Positions 38,671-51,956 of a DNA stretch of 64,000 bases are shown piece after piece. The stretch covers positions 5,953,001 through 6,017,000 of the forward strand of contig CANXME010002275.1 in NCBI GenBank assembly GCA_948144175.1. The letters run 5' to 3'. Position 1 is the first letter of the stretch. Each line of letters starts with the position of its first letter. The notes under the pieces were generated by a model that saw only the letters and a list, made by a program, of their open reading frames with translations, had not been told where the DNA came from and ran no database searches. The stretch comes from Closterium sp. NIES-65. Its lineage: Eukaryota > Streptophyta > Zygnematophyceae > Desmidiales > Closteriaceae. The translations under genes and the position numbers were made by a program.

Positions 38671-40129
38671 CGCTAGGCCCTTGTTCTTCCAATTTTGCAC
38701 ACACTAAGCCCTTGTTCTTGCTATTTTGCACACGCTAGGCCCTTGTTTTTGAAATTTTGCACACGCTAGGCCCTTGTTCTTGCTATTTTGAACATGCTAG
38801 GCCCTTGTTCTTCCAGTTTTGCACACGCTAGGCCCTTGTTCTTGCAATTTTGCACACGCTAGGCCCTTGTTCTTCCAATTTTGCACTCGCTAGGCCCTTG
38901 TTCTTGCACTTTTGCACACGCTAGGCCCTTATTCTTGCTATTTTGCACACGCTAGGCCCTTGTTCTTGCTATTTTGCACACGCTAGGCCCTTATTCTTGA
39001 AATCTTGCACACGCTAGGCCCTTGTTCTTGCAATTTTGCACTCGCTAGGCCCTTGTTCTTGAAATTTTGCACACGCTAGGCCCTTGTTCTTGAAATTTTG
39101 CACACGCTAGGCACTTGTTCTTCCTAATTTGCACTTGCTAGGCCCTTGTTCTTGAAAGTTTGCACACGCTAGGCCCTTGTTCTTGAAATTTTGCACATGC
39201 TTGGCCCTTGTTCTTGCTATATTGCACACGCTAGGCCCTTTTTCTTCCAATTTTGCACATGCTAGGCCCTTGTTCTTGAAATTTTGCACATGCTTGGCCC
39301 TTGTTCTTGAAATTTTGCACGTGCTTGGCCCTTGTTCTTGCAATTTTGCACACGCTAGGCCCTTGTTCTTGCAATTTTGCACTTGCTAGGCCCTTGTTCT
39401 TGCAATTTTGCACATGCTAAGCCCTTGTTCTTCCAATTTTGCACTCGCTAGGCCCTTATTCTTGCAATTTTGCACAAGATAGGCCCTTGTTCTTGCTATT
39501 TTGCACACACTAGGCCCTTGTTCTTGCTATTTTGCACACGCTAGGCCCTTGTTCATGAAATTTTGCACACGCTAGGCCCTTGTTCTTGCTATGTTGCACA
39601 TGCTAGGCCCTTGTTCTTCCAGTTTTGCAAACGCTAGGCCCTTGTTCTTGAAATTTTGCACTCGCTAGGTCCTTGTTCTTGAAATTTTGCACACGCTAGG
39701 CCCTTGTTCTTGCACTTTTGCACACGCTAGGCTCTTGTTCTTCCAATTTTGCACTCGCCAGGCCCTTGTTCTTGAAATTTTGCACACACAAGGCCCTTGT
39801 TCTTCCAATTTTGCACATGCTAGGCCCTTGTTCTTGCTATTTTGCACACGCTAGGCCCTTGTTCCTCCAATTCTGCACTCGCTAGGCCCTTGTTCTTGAA
39901 ATGTTGCACTCGCTAGGCACTTGTTCATGCAATTTTGCGCACGCTATGCCCTTGTTCTTTCAATTTTGCACATGCTATGCCCTTGTTCCTGAAATTTTGC
40001 ACATGCTTGGCCCTTGTTCTTGAAATTTTACACATGCTTGGCCCTTGTTCTTGCAATTTTGCACACGCTAGGCCCTTGTTTTTGCTATTTTGCACACACT
40101 AGGCCCTTGTTCTTGCTATTTTGCACACG

Positions 40130-41560
40130 CTAGGCCCCTGTTCTTGAAATTTTGCACACGCTAGGCCCTTGGTCCTGCTATTTTGCACATGCTAGGCCCT
40201 TGTTCTTCCAAATTTGCACACGCTAGGCCCTTGTTCTTGAAATTTTGCACTCGCTAGGTCCTTGTTCTTGAACTTTTGCACACGCTAGGCCCTTGTTCTT
40301 GCAGTTTTGCACACACTAGGCACTTGTTCTTCCAATTTTGCACTCGCTAGGCCTTTGTTCTCAAACGTTTGCACACGCTAGGCCCTTGCTCTTGCAATTT
40401 TGCACACGCTAGGCCCTTGTTCTTGAAATTTTGCACATGCTAGGCCCTTGTTCTTGAAATTTTGCACACGCTAGGCCCTTGTTCTTGCCATTTTGCACCC
40501 GCTAGGCCCTTGTTCTTCCAATTTTGCACATGCTAGGCCCTTGTTCTTGAAATTTTGCACATGCTTGGCCCTTGTTCTTGAAATTCTGCACGTGCTTGGC
40601 CCTTGTTTTTGCAATTTTGCACACGCTAGGCCCTTGTTGTTGCAATTTTGCACTCGCTAGGCCCTTGTTCTTGCAATTTTGCACACGCTCGGCCCTTGTT
40701 CTTCCAATTTTGCACACACTAGGCCCTTCTTCTTGCAATTTTGCACACGCTAGGCCCTTGTTTTTGCTATTTTGCACACACTAGGCCCTTGTTCTTGCTA
40801 TTTTGCACACGCTAGGCCCCTGTTCTTGAAATTTTGCACACGCCAGGCCCTTGGTCTTGCTATTTTGCATATGCTAGGCCCTTGTTCTTCCAAATTTGCA
40901 CACGCTAGGCCCTTGTTCTTGAAATTTTGCACTCGCTAGGTCCTTGTTCTTGAACTTTTGCACACACTAGGCCCTTGTTCTTGCAGTTTTGCACACACTA
41001 GGCACTTGTTCTTCCAATTTTGCACTCGCTAGGCCTTTGTTCTCAAACTTTTGCACACGCTAGGCCCTTGCTCTTGCAATTTTGCAGACGCTAGGCCCTT
41101 GTTCTTCCAATTTTGCACCCACTAGGCCCTTGTTCTTGCAATTTTGCACACGCTAGGCCCTTGTTCTTGCAATTTTGCACACGCTAGGCCCTTGTTCTTG
41201 AAATTTTGCACATGCTAGGCCCTTGTTCTTGAAATGTTGCACACGCTAGGCCCTTGTTCTTGCCATTTTGCACACGCTAGGCCCTTGTTCTTCCAATTTT
41301 GCACATGCTAGGCCCTTGTTCTTGAAATTTTGCACATGCTTGGCCCTTGTTCTTGAAATTCTGCACGTGCTTGGCCCTTGTTCTTGCAATTTTGCACACG
41401 CTAGGCCCTTGTTGTTGCAATTTTGCACTCGCTAGGCCCTTGTTCTTGCAATTTTGCACCCGCTCGGCCCTTGTTCTTCCAATTTTGCACACACTAGGCC
41501 CTTGTTCTTGCTATTTTGCACACGCTAGGCCCTTGTTTTTGAAAATTTGCACATGCTAGG
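40130..41560 (+). repeat. Tandem pair of about 0.7-0.8 kb in A'
   Basis: The left part of the unit recurs at a 682-bp offset (GGCCCCTGTTC at 40,134 and 40,816) and the right part at a 775-bp offset (blocks at 40,471 and 41,246). The 93-bp difference is three monomers gained or lost inside one copy. Domain A has one matching copy near 8,053-8,235. Limits are approximate. Confidence 0.7.
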
Positions 41561-44500
41561 CCCTTGTTCTTGCTATTTTGCACATGCTAGGCCCTTGTTC
41601 TTCCAGTTTTGCACACGCTAGGCCCTTGTTCTTGAAATTTTGCACTCGCTAGGTCCTTGTTCTTGAAATTTTGCACACGCTATGCCCTTGTTCTTGCACT
41701 TTTGCACATGCTAGGCACTTGTTCTTCCAATTTTGCACTTGCTAGGCCCTTGTTCTTGAAATTTTGCACACGCTAGGCCCTTGTTGTTACAATTTTGCAC
41801 ACGCTATGCCCTTGTTCTTGCAATTTTGCACACGCTAGGCCCTTGTTCTTTAAATTTTGCACTCGCTAGGCCCTTGTTCTTGAAATTTTGCACACATTAG
41901 GCCCTTGTTCTTGCTATTTTGCACATGCTAGGCCCTTGTTCTTCAAGTTTTGCACACCCTAGGCCATTGTTCTTAAAATTTTGCACTCGCTAGGCTCTTG
42001 TTCTTGAAATTTTGCACTCGCTAGGCCCTTGTTCTTGAAATTTTGCACATGCTAGGCCCTTGTTCTTGCAATTTTGCACACGCTAGGCCCTTGTTCTTCC
42101 AATTTTGCACACACTAGGCCCTTGTTCTTGCAATTTTGCCCATGACAGGCCCTTGTTCTTGAAATTTTGCACACGCTAGGCCCTTGTTCTTGCAATTTTG
42201 CACACGCTAGGCCCTTGTTCTTCCAATTTTGCACTCGCTAGGCCCTTGTTCTTGCAATTTTGCACACGCTAGGCCCTTGTTCTCGCTATTTTGCACACGC
42301 TAGGCCCTTGTTCTTGAAATTTTGCACATGCTAGGCCCTTGTTCTTGCTATTTTGACACGCTAGACCCTTGTTCTTCCAATTCTGCACACGCTAGGCCCT
42401 TGTTCTTGAAATTTTGCACTCGCTAGGCCCTTGTTCTTGAAATGTTTGCACACGCTAGGCCCCTGTTCTTGCTATTTTGCAAACGCTAGGACCTTGTTCT
42501 TGCAATTTTGCACTCGCTAGGCCCTTGTTCTTGAAATTTTGCACACGCTAGGCCCTTGTTCTTGCAATTTTGCACACGCTAGGCACTTGTTCTTCCAATT
42601 TTGCACTTGCTAGGCCCTTGTTCTTGAAATTTTGCACACGCTAGGCCCTTGTTCTTGCAATTTTGCGCACGCTAGGCCCTTGTTCTTCCAATTTTGCACA
42701 TGCTAGGCCCTTGTTCCTGAAATTTTGCACATGCTTGGCCCTTGTTCTTGAAATTTTGCACGTGCTTGGCCCTTGTTCTTCCAAATTTGTTCACACTAGG
42801 CCCTTGTTCTTGCTATTTTGAACACACTAGGCCCTTGTTCTTCTAATTTTGCACATGCTAGGCCCTTGTTCTTGCTATTGTGCACAGGCTGGGCCCTTGT
42901 TCCTCCAATTCTGCACTCGCTAGGCAATGTTCTTGAAATGTTGCACACGCTAGGCCCTTGTTCTTGCAATTTTGCGCACGCTAGGCCCTTGTTCTTCCAA
43001 TTTTGCACATGCTAGGCCCTTGTTCCTGAAATTTTGCACATGCTTGGCCCTTGTTCTTGAAATTTTGCACGTGTTTGGCCCTTGTTCTTGCAATTTTGCA
43101 CACGCTAGGCCCTTGTTTTGCTATTTTGCACACACTAGGCCCTTGTTCTTGTTATTTTGCACACGCTAGGCCCTTGTTCTTGAAATTTTGCACACGCTAG
43201 GCCCTTGTTCTTGCTATTTTGCACATGCCAGGCCCTTGTTCTTCCAGTTTTACACACGCTAGGCCCTTGTTCTTGAAATTTTGCACTCGCTAGGTCCTTG
43301 TTCTTGAACTTTTGCACACGCTAGGCCCTTGTTCTTGCAGTTTTGCACACACTAGGCACTTGTTCTTCAAATTTTGCACTCGCTAGGCCCTTGTTCTTGC
43401 AATTTTGCACACGCTAGGCCCTTGTTTTTCCAATTTTGCACTCGCTAGGCCCTTGTTCTTGCAATTTTGCACACGCTAAGCCCTTGTTCTTGCAATTTTG
43501 CACACGCTAGGCCCTTGTTCTTGCAGTTTTGCACACACTAGGCACTTGTTCTTCCTATTTTGCACTCGCTAGGCCCTTGTTCTTGCAATTTTGCACACGC
43601 TAGGCCCTTGTTCTTGCTATTTTGCACACGCTAGGCCCTTGTTCTTCCAATTTTGCACTCGCTAGGCCCTTGTTCTTGCAATTGTGCACATGCTAGGCCC
43701 TTGTTCTTTCAATTTTGCACTCGCTAGGCCCTTGTTCTTGCAATTTTGCACACGCTAGGCTCTTGTTCTTGCAATTTTGCACACGCTAGGCCCTTGCTCT
43801 TGAAATTTTGCACTCGCTAGGCCCTTGTTCTTGAAATTTTGCACACGCCAGGCCCTTGTCCTTGCTATTTTGCTTACGCTAGGCCCTTGTTCTTCCAATT
43901 TTGCACATGCTAGGCCCTTGTTCTTGAAATTTTGCACATGCTTGGCCCTTGTTCTTGAAATTTGCACGTGCTTGGCCCTTGTTCTTGCAACTTTGCACAT
44001 GCTAGGCCCTTGTTGTTGCAATTTTGCACTCGCTAGGCCCTTGTTCTTGCAATTTTGCACACGCTAGGCCCTTGTTCTTCCAATTTTGCACACACTAGGC
44101 CCTTGTTCTTGCTATTTTGCACACGCTAGGCCCTTGTTCTTGAAATTTTGCACACGCTAGGCCCTTGTTCTTGCTATTTTGAACATGCTAGGCCCTTATT
44201 CTTCCAGTTTTGCACACGCTAGGCCCTTGTTCTTGCAATTTTGCACACGCTAGGCCCTTGTTCTTCCAATTTTGCACTCGCTAGGCCCTTGTTCTTGCAA
44301 TTTTGCACACGCTAGGCCCTTATTCTTGCTATTTTGCACACGCTAGGCCCTTGTTCTTGCTATTTTGCACACGCTAGGCCCTTGTTCTTGAAATTTTGCA
44401 CACGCTAGGCCCTTGTTCTTGCAATTTTGCACTCGCAAGGCCCTTGTTCTTGAAATTTTGCACACGCTAGGCCCTTGTTCTTGAAATTTTGCACACGCTA

Positions 44501-45258
44501 GGCACTTGTTCTTCCTATTTTGCACTTGCTAGGCCCTTGTTCTTGAAAGTTTGCACACGCTAGGCCCTTGTTCTTGAAATTTTGCACATGCTAGGCCCTT
44601 GTTCTTGCTATATTGCACACGCTAGGCCCTTCTTCCAATTTTGCACATGCTAGGCCCTTGTTCTTGAAATTTTGCACATGCTTGGCCCTTGTTCTTGCAA
44701 TTTTGCACACGCTAGGCCCTTGTTCTTGCAATTTTGCATACACTAGGCCCTTGTTCTTGCAATTTTGCGCACACTAGGCCCTTGTTCCTGATAATGTGCA
44801 CATGCTAGGCCCTTGTTCTTGCAAATTTGCACACGCTAGGCCCTTGTTCTTGCAATTTTGCACATTCTAGGCCCTTGTTCTTGCAGTTTTGCACACGCTA
44901 GCCCCTTGTTCTTGAGGTTTTCCGCACGCTAGGCCCTTGTTCTTTCAATTTTGCACACGCTATGCCCTTGTTCTTGCAGTTTTGCACACGCTAGGCCCTT
45001 GTTCTTGCACGTTTGCACACGCTAGGCCCTTGTTCTTGCAATTTTGCACACGCTAGGCCCTTGTTCTTGCAATTTTGCACAAGCTAGGCCCTTTTTCTTG
45101 CAAGTTTGCACACGCTAGGCCCTTAATCTTGCAATTTTGCACACGCTAGGCCCTTGTTCTTGCAATTTGCACACGCTAGGCCCTTGTTCTTCCATTTTTG
45201 CACATGCTAGGCCGTTGTTCTTGCAATTTGCACAAGCTAGGCCCTTGTTCTTGCAATT

Positions 45259-46770
45259 TGCACACGCTAGGCCCTTGTTCTTGCAGTTTTGCACACGCTA
45301 GGCCCTTGTTCTTGCATATTTGCACACACTAGGCCCTTGTTCTTGCAAATTTGCACACGCCAGGCCCTTGTTCTTGCAATTTTGAACACACTAGGCACTC
45401 GTTCTTGCAATTTTGCACACACTACGCCCTTGTTTTTGCAATTTTGCACATGCTAGGCTCTGGTTCTTGCCGTTTTGCACTCGCTAGGCCCTTGTTCTTG
45501 CAGTTGTGCACTCGCTAGGCCCTTGTTCTTGCAATTTTGCACTCGCTAGGCCCTTGTTCTTGCAATTTTGCGCACGCTAGGCCCTTTGTTTTGCAGATTT
45601 GTACATGCAAGCCCCTTGTTCTTGCACTTTTGCGCACGCTAGGCCCTTGTTCTTGCACTTTTGCACACGCTAGGCCCTTGTTCTTGCAGTTTTGCACACG
45701 CTAGGCCCTTGTTCTTGCAATTTTGTACATGCTAGGCCCTTGTTCTTTCACTTTTGCACACGCTAGGCCCTTGTTCTTGCAGTTTTGCACACGCTAGGCC
45801 CTTGTTCTTGCAGTTTTGCACACACTAGGCCCTTGTTCTTGCAATTTTGCACACACTAGGCCCTTGTTCTTGCAATTTTGCACACGCTAGGCCCTTGTTC
45901 TTGCAGTTTTGCACACGCTAGGCCCTTGTTCTTACACTTTTGCACACGCTAGGCCCTTGTTCTTGCACATTTGTACACGCTAGGCCCTTGTTCTTGCAAA
46001 TTTGCACACGCTAGGCCCTTGTTCTTGCAGTTTTGCACACGCTAGGCCCTTGTTCTTGCATATTTGCACACACTAGGCCCTTGTTCTTGCAAATTTGCAC
46101 ACGCCAGGCCCTTGTTCTTGCAATTTTGAACACACTAGGCACTCGTTCTTGCAATTTTGCACACACTACGCCCTTGTTTTTGCAATTTTGCACATGCTAG
46201 GCTCTGGTTCTTGCCGTTTTGCACTCGCTAGGCCCTTGTTCTTGCAGTTGTGCACTCGCTAGGCCCTTGTTCTTGCAATTTTGCACTCGCTAGGCCCTTG
46301 TTCTTGCAATTTTGCGCACGCTAGGCCCTTTGTTTTGCAGATTTGTACATGCAAGCCCCTTGTTCTTGCACTTTTGCGCACGCTAGGCCCTTGTTCTTGC
46401 ACTTTTGCACACGCTAGGCCCTTGTTCTTGCAGTTTTGCACACGCTAGGCCCTTGTTCTTGCAATTTTGTACATGCTAGGCCCTTGTTCTTTCACTTTTG
46501 CACACGCTAGGCCCTTGTTCTTGCAGTTTTGCACACGCTAGGCCCTTGTTCTTGCAGTTTTGCACACACTAGGCCCTTGTTCTTGCAATTTTGCACACAC
46601 TAGGCCCTTGTTCTTGCAATTTTGCACACGCTAGGCCCTTGTTCTTGCAGTTTTGCACACGCTAGGCCCTTGTTCTTACACTTTTGCACACGCTAGGCCC
46701 TTGTTCTTGCACATTTGTACACGCTAGGCCCTTGTTCTTGCAAATTTGCACACGCTAGGCCCTTGTTCTT
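45259..46770 (+). repeat. 744-bp tandem pair (24 monomers)
   Basis: The unit starting at about 45,259 is repeated from about 46,003, exactly 24 monomers on, and the match runs to about 46,770. Both copies share CTCGTTCTTGC, ACTACGCCCTTG, GGCTCTGGTTCTTGCCG, CCCTTTGTTTTGCAG and TTTGTACATGCAAGCCCC. No difference was seen by eye. Confidence 0.85.
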
Positions 46771-49700
46771 GCAGTTTTGCACACGCTAGGCCCTTGTTCT
46801 TGCAATTTTGCACACACTGGCCCTTGTTCTTTCGGTTTTGCACATGGTAGGTTCTTGTTCTTGCAATTTTGCACACGCTAGGCCCTTGTTCTTGCAATTT
46901 TGCACACGCTAGGCCCTTGTTCCTTCGGTTTTGCACATGCTAGGTTCTTGTTCTTGCAATTTTGCACACGCTAGACCCTTGTTCTTGCAATTTTGCACTC
47001 GCTAGGCCCTTGTTCTTGTTTTTTTGAGCAAACTAGGCCCTTGTTCTTGCTATTTTGCACGCGCTAGGCCCTTGTTCTTGCAATTTTGCACACGCTAGGC
47101 CCTTGTTCTTGCAATTTTGCACACGCTAGGCCCTTGTTCTTGCAATTTTGCACACGCTAGGCCCTTGTTCTTGCAATTCTGCACACGCTAGGCCCTTGTT
47201 CTTGCAGTTTTGCGCACGCTAGGCCCTTGTTCTTGCAATTTTGCACACGCTAGGCCCTTGTTCTTGCAATTTTGCACATTCTAGGCCCTTGTTCTTGCAG
47301 TTTTGCACACGCTAGCCCCTTGTTCTTGAGGTTTTCCACACGCTAGGCCCTTGTTCATGCAGTTTTGCACACGCTAGGCCCTTTTTCTTGCAGTTTTGCA
47401 CACACTAGGCCCTTGTTCTTGCAGTTTTGCACACGCTAGGCCCTTGTTCTTGCACTTTTGCACATTCTAGGCCCTTGTTCTTGCAGTTTTGCACACGCTA
47501 GCCCCTTGTTCTTGAGGTTTTCCACATGCTAGGCCCTTGTTCATGCAGTTTTGCACACGCTAGGCCCTTTTTCTTGCAGTTTTGCACACACTAGGCCCTT
47601 GTTCTTGCAGTTTTGCACACGCTAGGCCCTTGTTCTTGCAAATTTGCACACGCTAGGCCCTCGTTCTTGCAAATTTGCACACGCTAGGCCCTTGTTCTTG
47701 CGAATTTGCACACGCTAGGCCCTTGTTCTTGCAAATTTGCACACACTAGGCCCTTGTTCTTGCAATTTTGTACACGCTAGGCTCTTGTTCTTGCAAATTT
47801 TCACATGCTAGGCTCTTGTTCTTGCAATTTTGCACTCGGTAGGCCCTTGTTCTTGCAATTTTGCACAAGCTAGGCCCTTGTTCTTGCAATTTTGCACCTG
47901 CTAGGCCCTTGTTCTTGCAAATTTGCACCTGCTAGGCCCTTGTTCTGCACACAGTGGGCCCTTGTTCTTGCAAATTTGCACATGCTAGGCCCTTGTTCTT
48001 GCAAATTCAGACACGCTAGGCCCTTTTTCTTGCAATTTTGCACATTCTAGGCCCTTGTTCTTGCAGTTTTGCACACACTAGCCCCTTGTTCTTGAGGTTT
48101 TCCACACGCTAGGCCCTTGTTCTTGCAGTTTTGCACACGCTAGGCCCTTGTTCTTGCAGTTTTGCACACGCTAGGCCCTTGTTCTTGCAATTTTGCATAC
48201 ACTAGGCCCTTGTTCTTGCTATTTTGCACAGGCTAGGCCCTTGTCCTTGCTATTTTGCACACGCTAAGCCCTTGTTCTTGCAATTTTGCGCACACTAGGC
48301 CCTTGTTCTTGCAATTTTGCACACGCTAGGCCCTTGTTCTTGCAATTTTGCATACACTAGGCCCTTGTTCTTGCTATTTTGCACAGGCTAGGCCCTTGTC
48401 CTTGCTATTTTGCACACGCTAGGCCCTTGTTCTTGCAATTTTGCGCACGCTAGGCCCTTGTTCCTGATAATCTGCACATGCTAGGCCCTTGTTCTTGCAA
48501 ATTTGCACACGCTAGGCCCTTGTTCTTGCAATTTTGCACATTCTAGGCCCTTGTTCTTGCAGTTTTGCACACGCTAGCCCCTTGTTCTTGAGGTTTTGCA
48601 CACGCTAGGCCCTTGTTCTTGCAATTTGCACACGCTAGGCCCTTGTTCTTCCATTTTTGCACATGCTAGGCCGTTGTTCTTGCAATTTGCACAAGCTAGG
48701 CCCTTGTTCTTGCAATTTGCACACGCTAGGCCCTTGTTCTTGCAGTTTTGCACACGCTAGGCCCTTGTTCTTGCATATTTGCACACACTAGGCCCTTGTT
48801 CTTGCAAATTTGCACACGCGAGGCCCTTGTTCTTGCAATTTTGAACACACTAGGCCCTCGTTCTTGCAATTTTGCACACACTACGCCCTTGTTCTTGCAA
48901 TTTTGCACATGCTAGGCCCTGGTTCTTGCCGTTTTGCACTCGCTAGGCCCTTGTTCTTGCAGTTGTGCACTCGCTAGGCCCTTGTTCTTGCAATTTTGCA
49001 CTCGCTAGGCCCTTGTTCTTGCAATTTTGCGCACGCTAGGCCCTTTGTTTTGCAGATTTGTACATGCTAGCCCCTTGTTCTTGCACTTTTGCGCATGCTA
49101 GGCCCTTGTTCTTGCACTTTTGCACACGCTAGGCCCTTGTTCTTGCAGTTTTGCACACGCTAGGCCCTTGTTCTTGCAATTTTGTACATGCTAGGCCCTT
49201 TTTCTTCAAATTTGCACACGCTAGGCCCTTGTTCTTTCACTTTTGCACACGCTAGGCCCTTGTTCTTGCAGTTTTGCACACACTAGGCCCTTGTTCTTGC
49301 AATTTCGCACACACTAGGCCCTTGTTCTTGCAATTTTGCACACGCTAGGCCCTTGTTCTTGCAGTTTTGCACACGCTAGGCCCTTGTTCTTACACTTTTG
49401 CACACGCTAGGCCCTTGTTCTTGCACATTTGTACACGCTAGGCCCTTGTTCTTGCAAATTTGCACACGCTAGGCCCTTGTTCTTGCAGTTTTGCACACGC
49501 TAGGCCCTTGTTCTTGCAATTTTGCACACGCTAGGCCCTTGTTCCTTCGGTTTTGCACACGCTAGGCCCTTGTTCTTGCACTTTTGCACACGCTAGGCCC
49601 TTGTTCTTGCAATTTTGCACACGCTAGGCCCTTGTTCTTGCAATTTTGCACACGCTAGGCCCTTGTTCTTGCAGTTTTGCACACGCTAGGCCCTTGTTCT

Positions 49701-50290
49701 TGCAATTTTGCACACGCTAGGCCCTTGTTCTTGCACATTTGCACATGCTAGGCCCTTGTTCTTGCAAATTTGCACACGCTAGGCCCTTGTTCTTGCAATT
49801 TTGCACACGCTAGGCCCTCGTTCTTGCAAGTTTGCACACGCTAGGCCCTCGTTCTTGCAATTTTGCACACGCTAGGCCCTTGTTCTTTCGGTTTTGCACA
49901 TGTTAGGTTCTTGTTCTTGAAATTTTGCACACGCTAGGCCCTTGTTCTTGCAATTTTGCGCACACTAGGCCCTTGTTCTTGCAATTTTGCACACGCTAGG
50001 CCCTTGTTCTTGCAATTTTGCATACTCTAGGCCCTTGTTCTTGCTATTTTGCACAGGCTAGGCCCTTGTCCTTGCTAATTTGCACACGCTAGGCCCTTGT
50101 TCTTGCAATTTTGCGCACGCTAGGCCCTTGTTCCTGATAATCTGCACATGCTAGGCCCTTGTTCTTGCAAATTTGCACACGCTAGGCCCTTGTTCTTGCA
50201 ATTTTGCACATTCTAGGCCCTTGTTCTTGCAGTTTTGCACACGCTAGCCCCTTGTTCTTGAGGTTTTCCACACGCTAGGCCCTTGTTCTT
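46020..50290 (+). repeat. 5.9-kb-spaced duplication, copy 1
   Basis: This segment of about 4.3 kb recurs at 51,957-56,225 with an offset of 5,936-5,937 bp. Shared rare marks are a 22-bp monomer (47,936-47,957), TTTTTTTGAGCAAACTAGG (about 47,020), GCAAATTCAGACACG (about 48,001), and a TCACATG monomer near 47,800. The offset changes by one base near 46.4-46.6 kb, where monomer order also differs slightly. Copy 1 ends near 50,290, where copy 2 continues with a TTTCAATTTTG monomer. Confidence 0.85.
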
Positions 50291-51956
50291 GCAGTTTTGC
50301 ACACGCTAGGCCCTTGTTCTTGCACGTTTGCACACGCTAGGCCCCTGTTCTTGCAAATTTGCACACGCCAGGCCCTTGTTCTTGCAATTTTGAACACACT
50401 AGGCACTCGTTCTTGCAATTTTGCACACACTACGCCCTTGTTTTTGCAATTTTGCACATGCTAGGCTCTGGTTCTTGCCGTTTTGCACTCGCTAGGCCCT
50501 TGTTCTTGCAGTTGTGCACTCGCTAGGCCCTTGTTCTTGCAATTTTGCACTCGCTAGGCCCTTGTTCTTGCAATTTTGCGCACGCTAGGCCCTTTGTTTT
50601 GCAGATTTGTACATGCAAGCCCCTTGTTCTTGCACTTTTGCGCACGCTAGGCCCTTGTTCTTGCACTTTTGCACACGCTAGGCCCTTGTTCTTGCAGTTT
50701 TGCACACGCTAGGCCCTTGTTCTTGCAATTTTGTACATGCTAGGCCCTTTTTCTTCAAATTTGCACACGCTAGGCCCTTGTTCTTTCACTTTTGCACACG
50801 CTAGGCCCTTGTTCTTGCAGTTTTGCACACACTAGGCCCTTGTTCTTGCAATTTCGCACACACTAGGCCCTTGTTCTTGCAATTTTGCACACGCTAGGCC
50901 CTTGTTCTTGCAGTTTTGCACACGCTAGGCCCTTGTTCTTACACTTTTGCACACGCTAGGCCCTTGTTCTTGCACATTTGTACACGCTAGGCCCTTGTTC
51001 TTGCTATTTTGCACACGCTAGGCCCTTGTTCTTGCAATTTTGCACACGCTAGGCCCTTGTTCTTGCAATTTTGCACACACTAGGCCCTTGTTCCTGAAAG
51101 TTTGCACACGCTAGGCCCTTGTTCTTGCAGTTTTGCACACGCTAGGCCCTTGTTCTTGCAATTTTGCACACGCTAGGCCCTTGTTCCTTCGGTTTTGCAC
51201 ACGCTAGGCCCTTGTTCTTGCACTTTTGCACACGCTAGGCCCTTGTTCTTGCAATTTTGCACACGCTAGGCCCTTGTTCTTGCAATTTTGCACACGCTAG
51301 GCCCTTGTTCTTGCAGTTTTGCACACGCTAGGCCCTTGTTCTTGCAATTTTGCACACGCTAGGCCCTTGTTCTTGCACATTTGCACATGCTAGGCCCTTG
51401 TTCTTGCAAATTTGCACACGCTAGGCCCTTGTTCTTGCAATTTTGCACACGCTAGGCCCTCGTTCTTGCAATTTTGCACACGCTAGGCCCTCGTTCTTGC
51501 AATTTTGCACACGCTAGGCCCTTGTTCTTTCGGTTTTGCACATGTTAGGTTCTTGTTCTTGAAATTTTGCACACGCTAGGCCCTTGTTCTTGCAATTTTG
51601 CGCACACTAGGCCCTTGTTCTTGCAATTTTGCACACGCTAGGCCCTTGTTCTTGCAATTTTGCATACTCTAGGCCCTTGTTCTTGCTATTTTGCACAGGC
51701 TAGGCCCTTGTCCTTGCTAATTTGCACACGCTAGGCCCTTGTTCTTGCAATTTTGCGCACGCTAGGCCCTTGTTCCTGATAATCTGCACATGCTAGGCCC
51801 TTGTTCTTGCAAATTTGCACACGCTAGGCCCTTGTTCTTGCAATTTTGCACATTCTAGGCCCTTGTTCTTGCAGTTTTGCACACGCTAGCCCCTTGTTCT
51901 TGAGGTTTTCCACACGCTAGGCCCTTGTTCTTTAAATTTTGCACACGCTATGCCCT

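Larger units (their letters stand above)
30340..44690 (+). repeat. Array domain A' (second copy of domain A)
   Basis: The variant mix of domain A returns here. From about 32,045 the order of variants follows domain A from base 1: the unusual CGCGAATCCC is at 26 and at 32,071. Matching blocks continue to about 44,690, where the TATATTGCACACG monomer near 44,610 corresponds to one near 12,285. The lead-in, 30,340-32,045, would correspond to sequence left of the window. Local tandem pairs at 35,288-37,333 and 40,130-41,560 are unique to this copy. No gene is seen. Confidence 0.85.
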
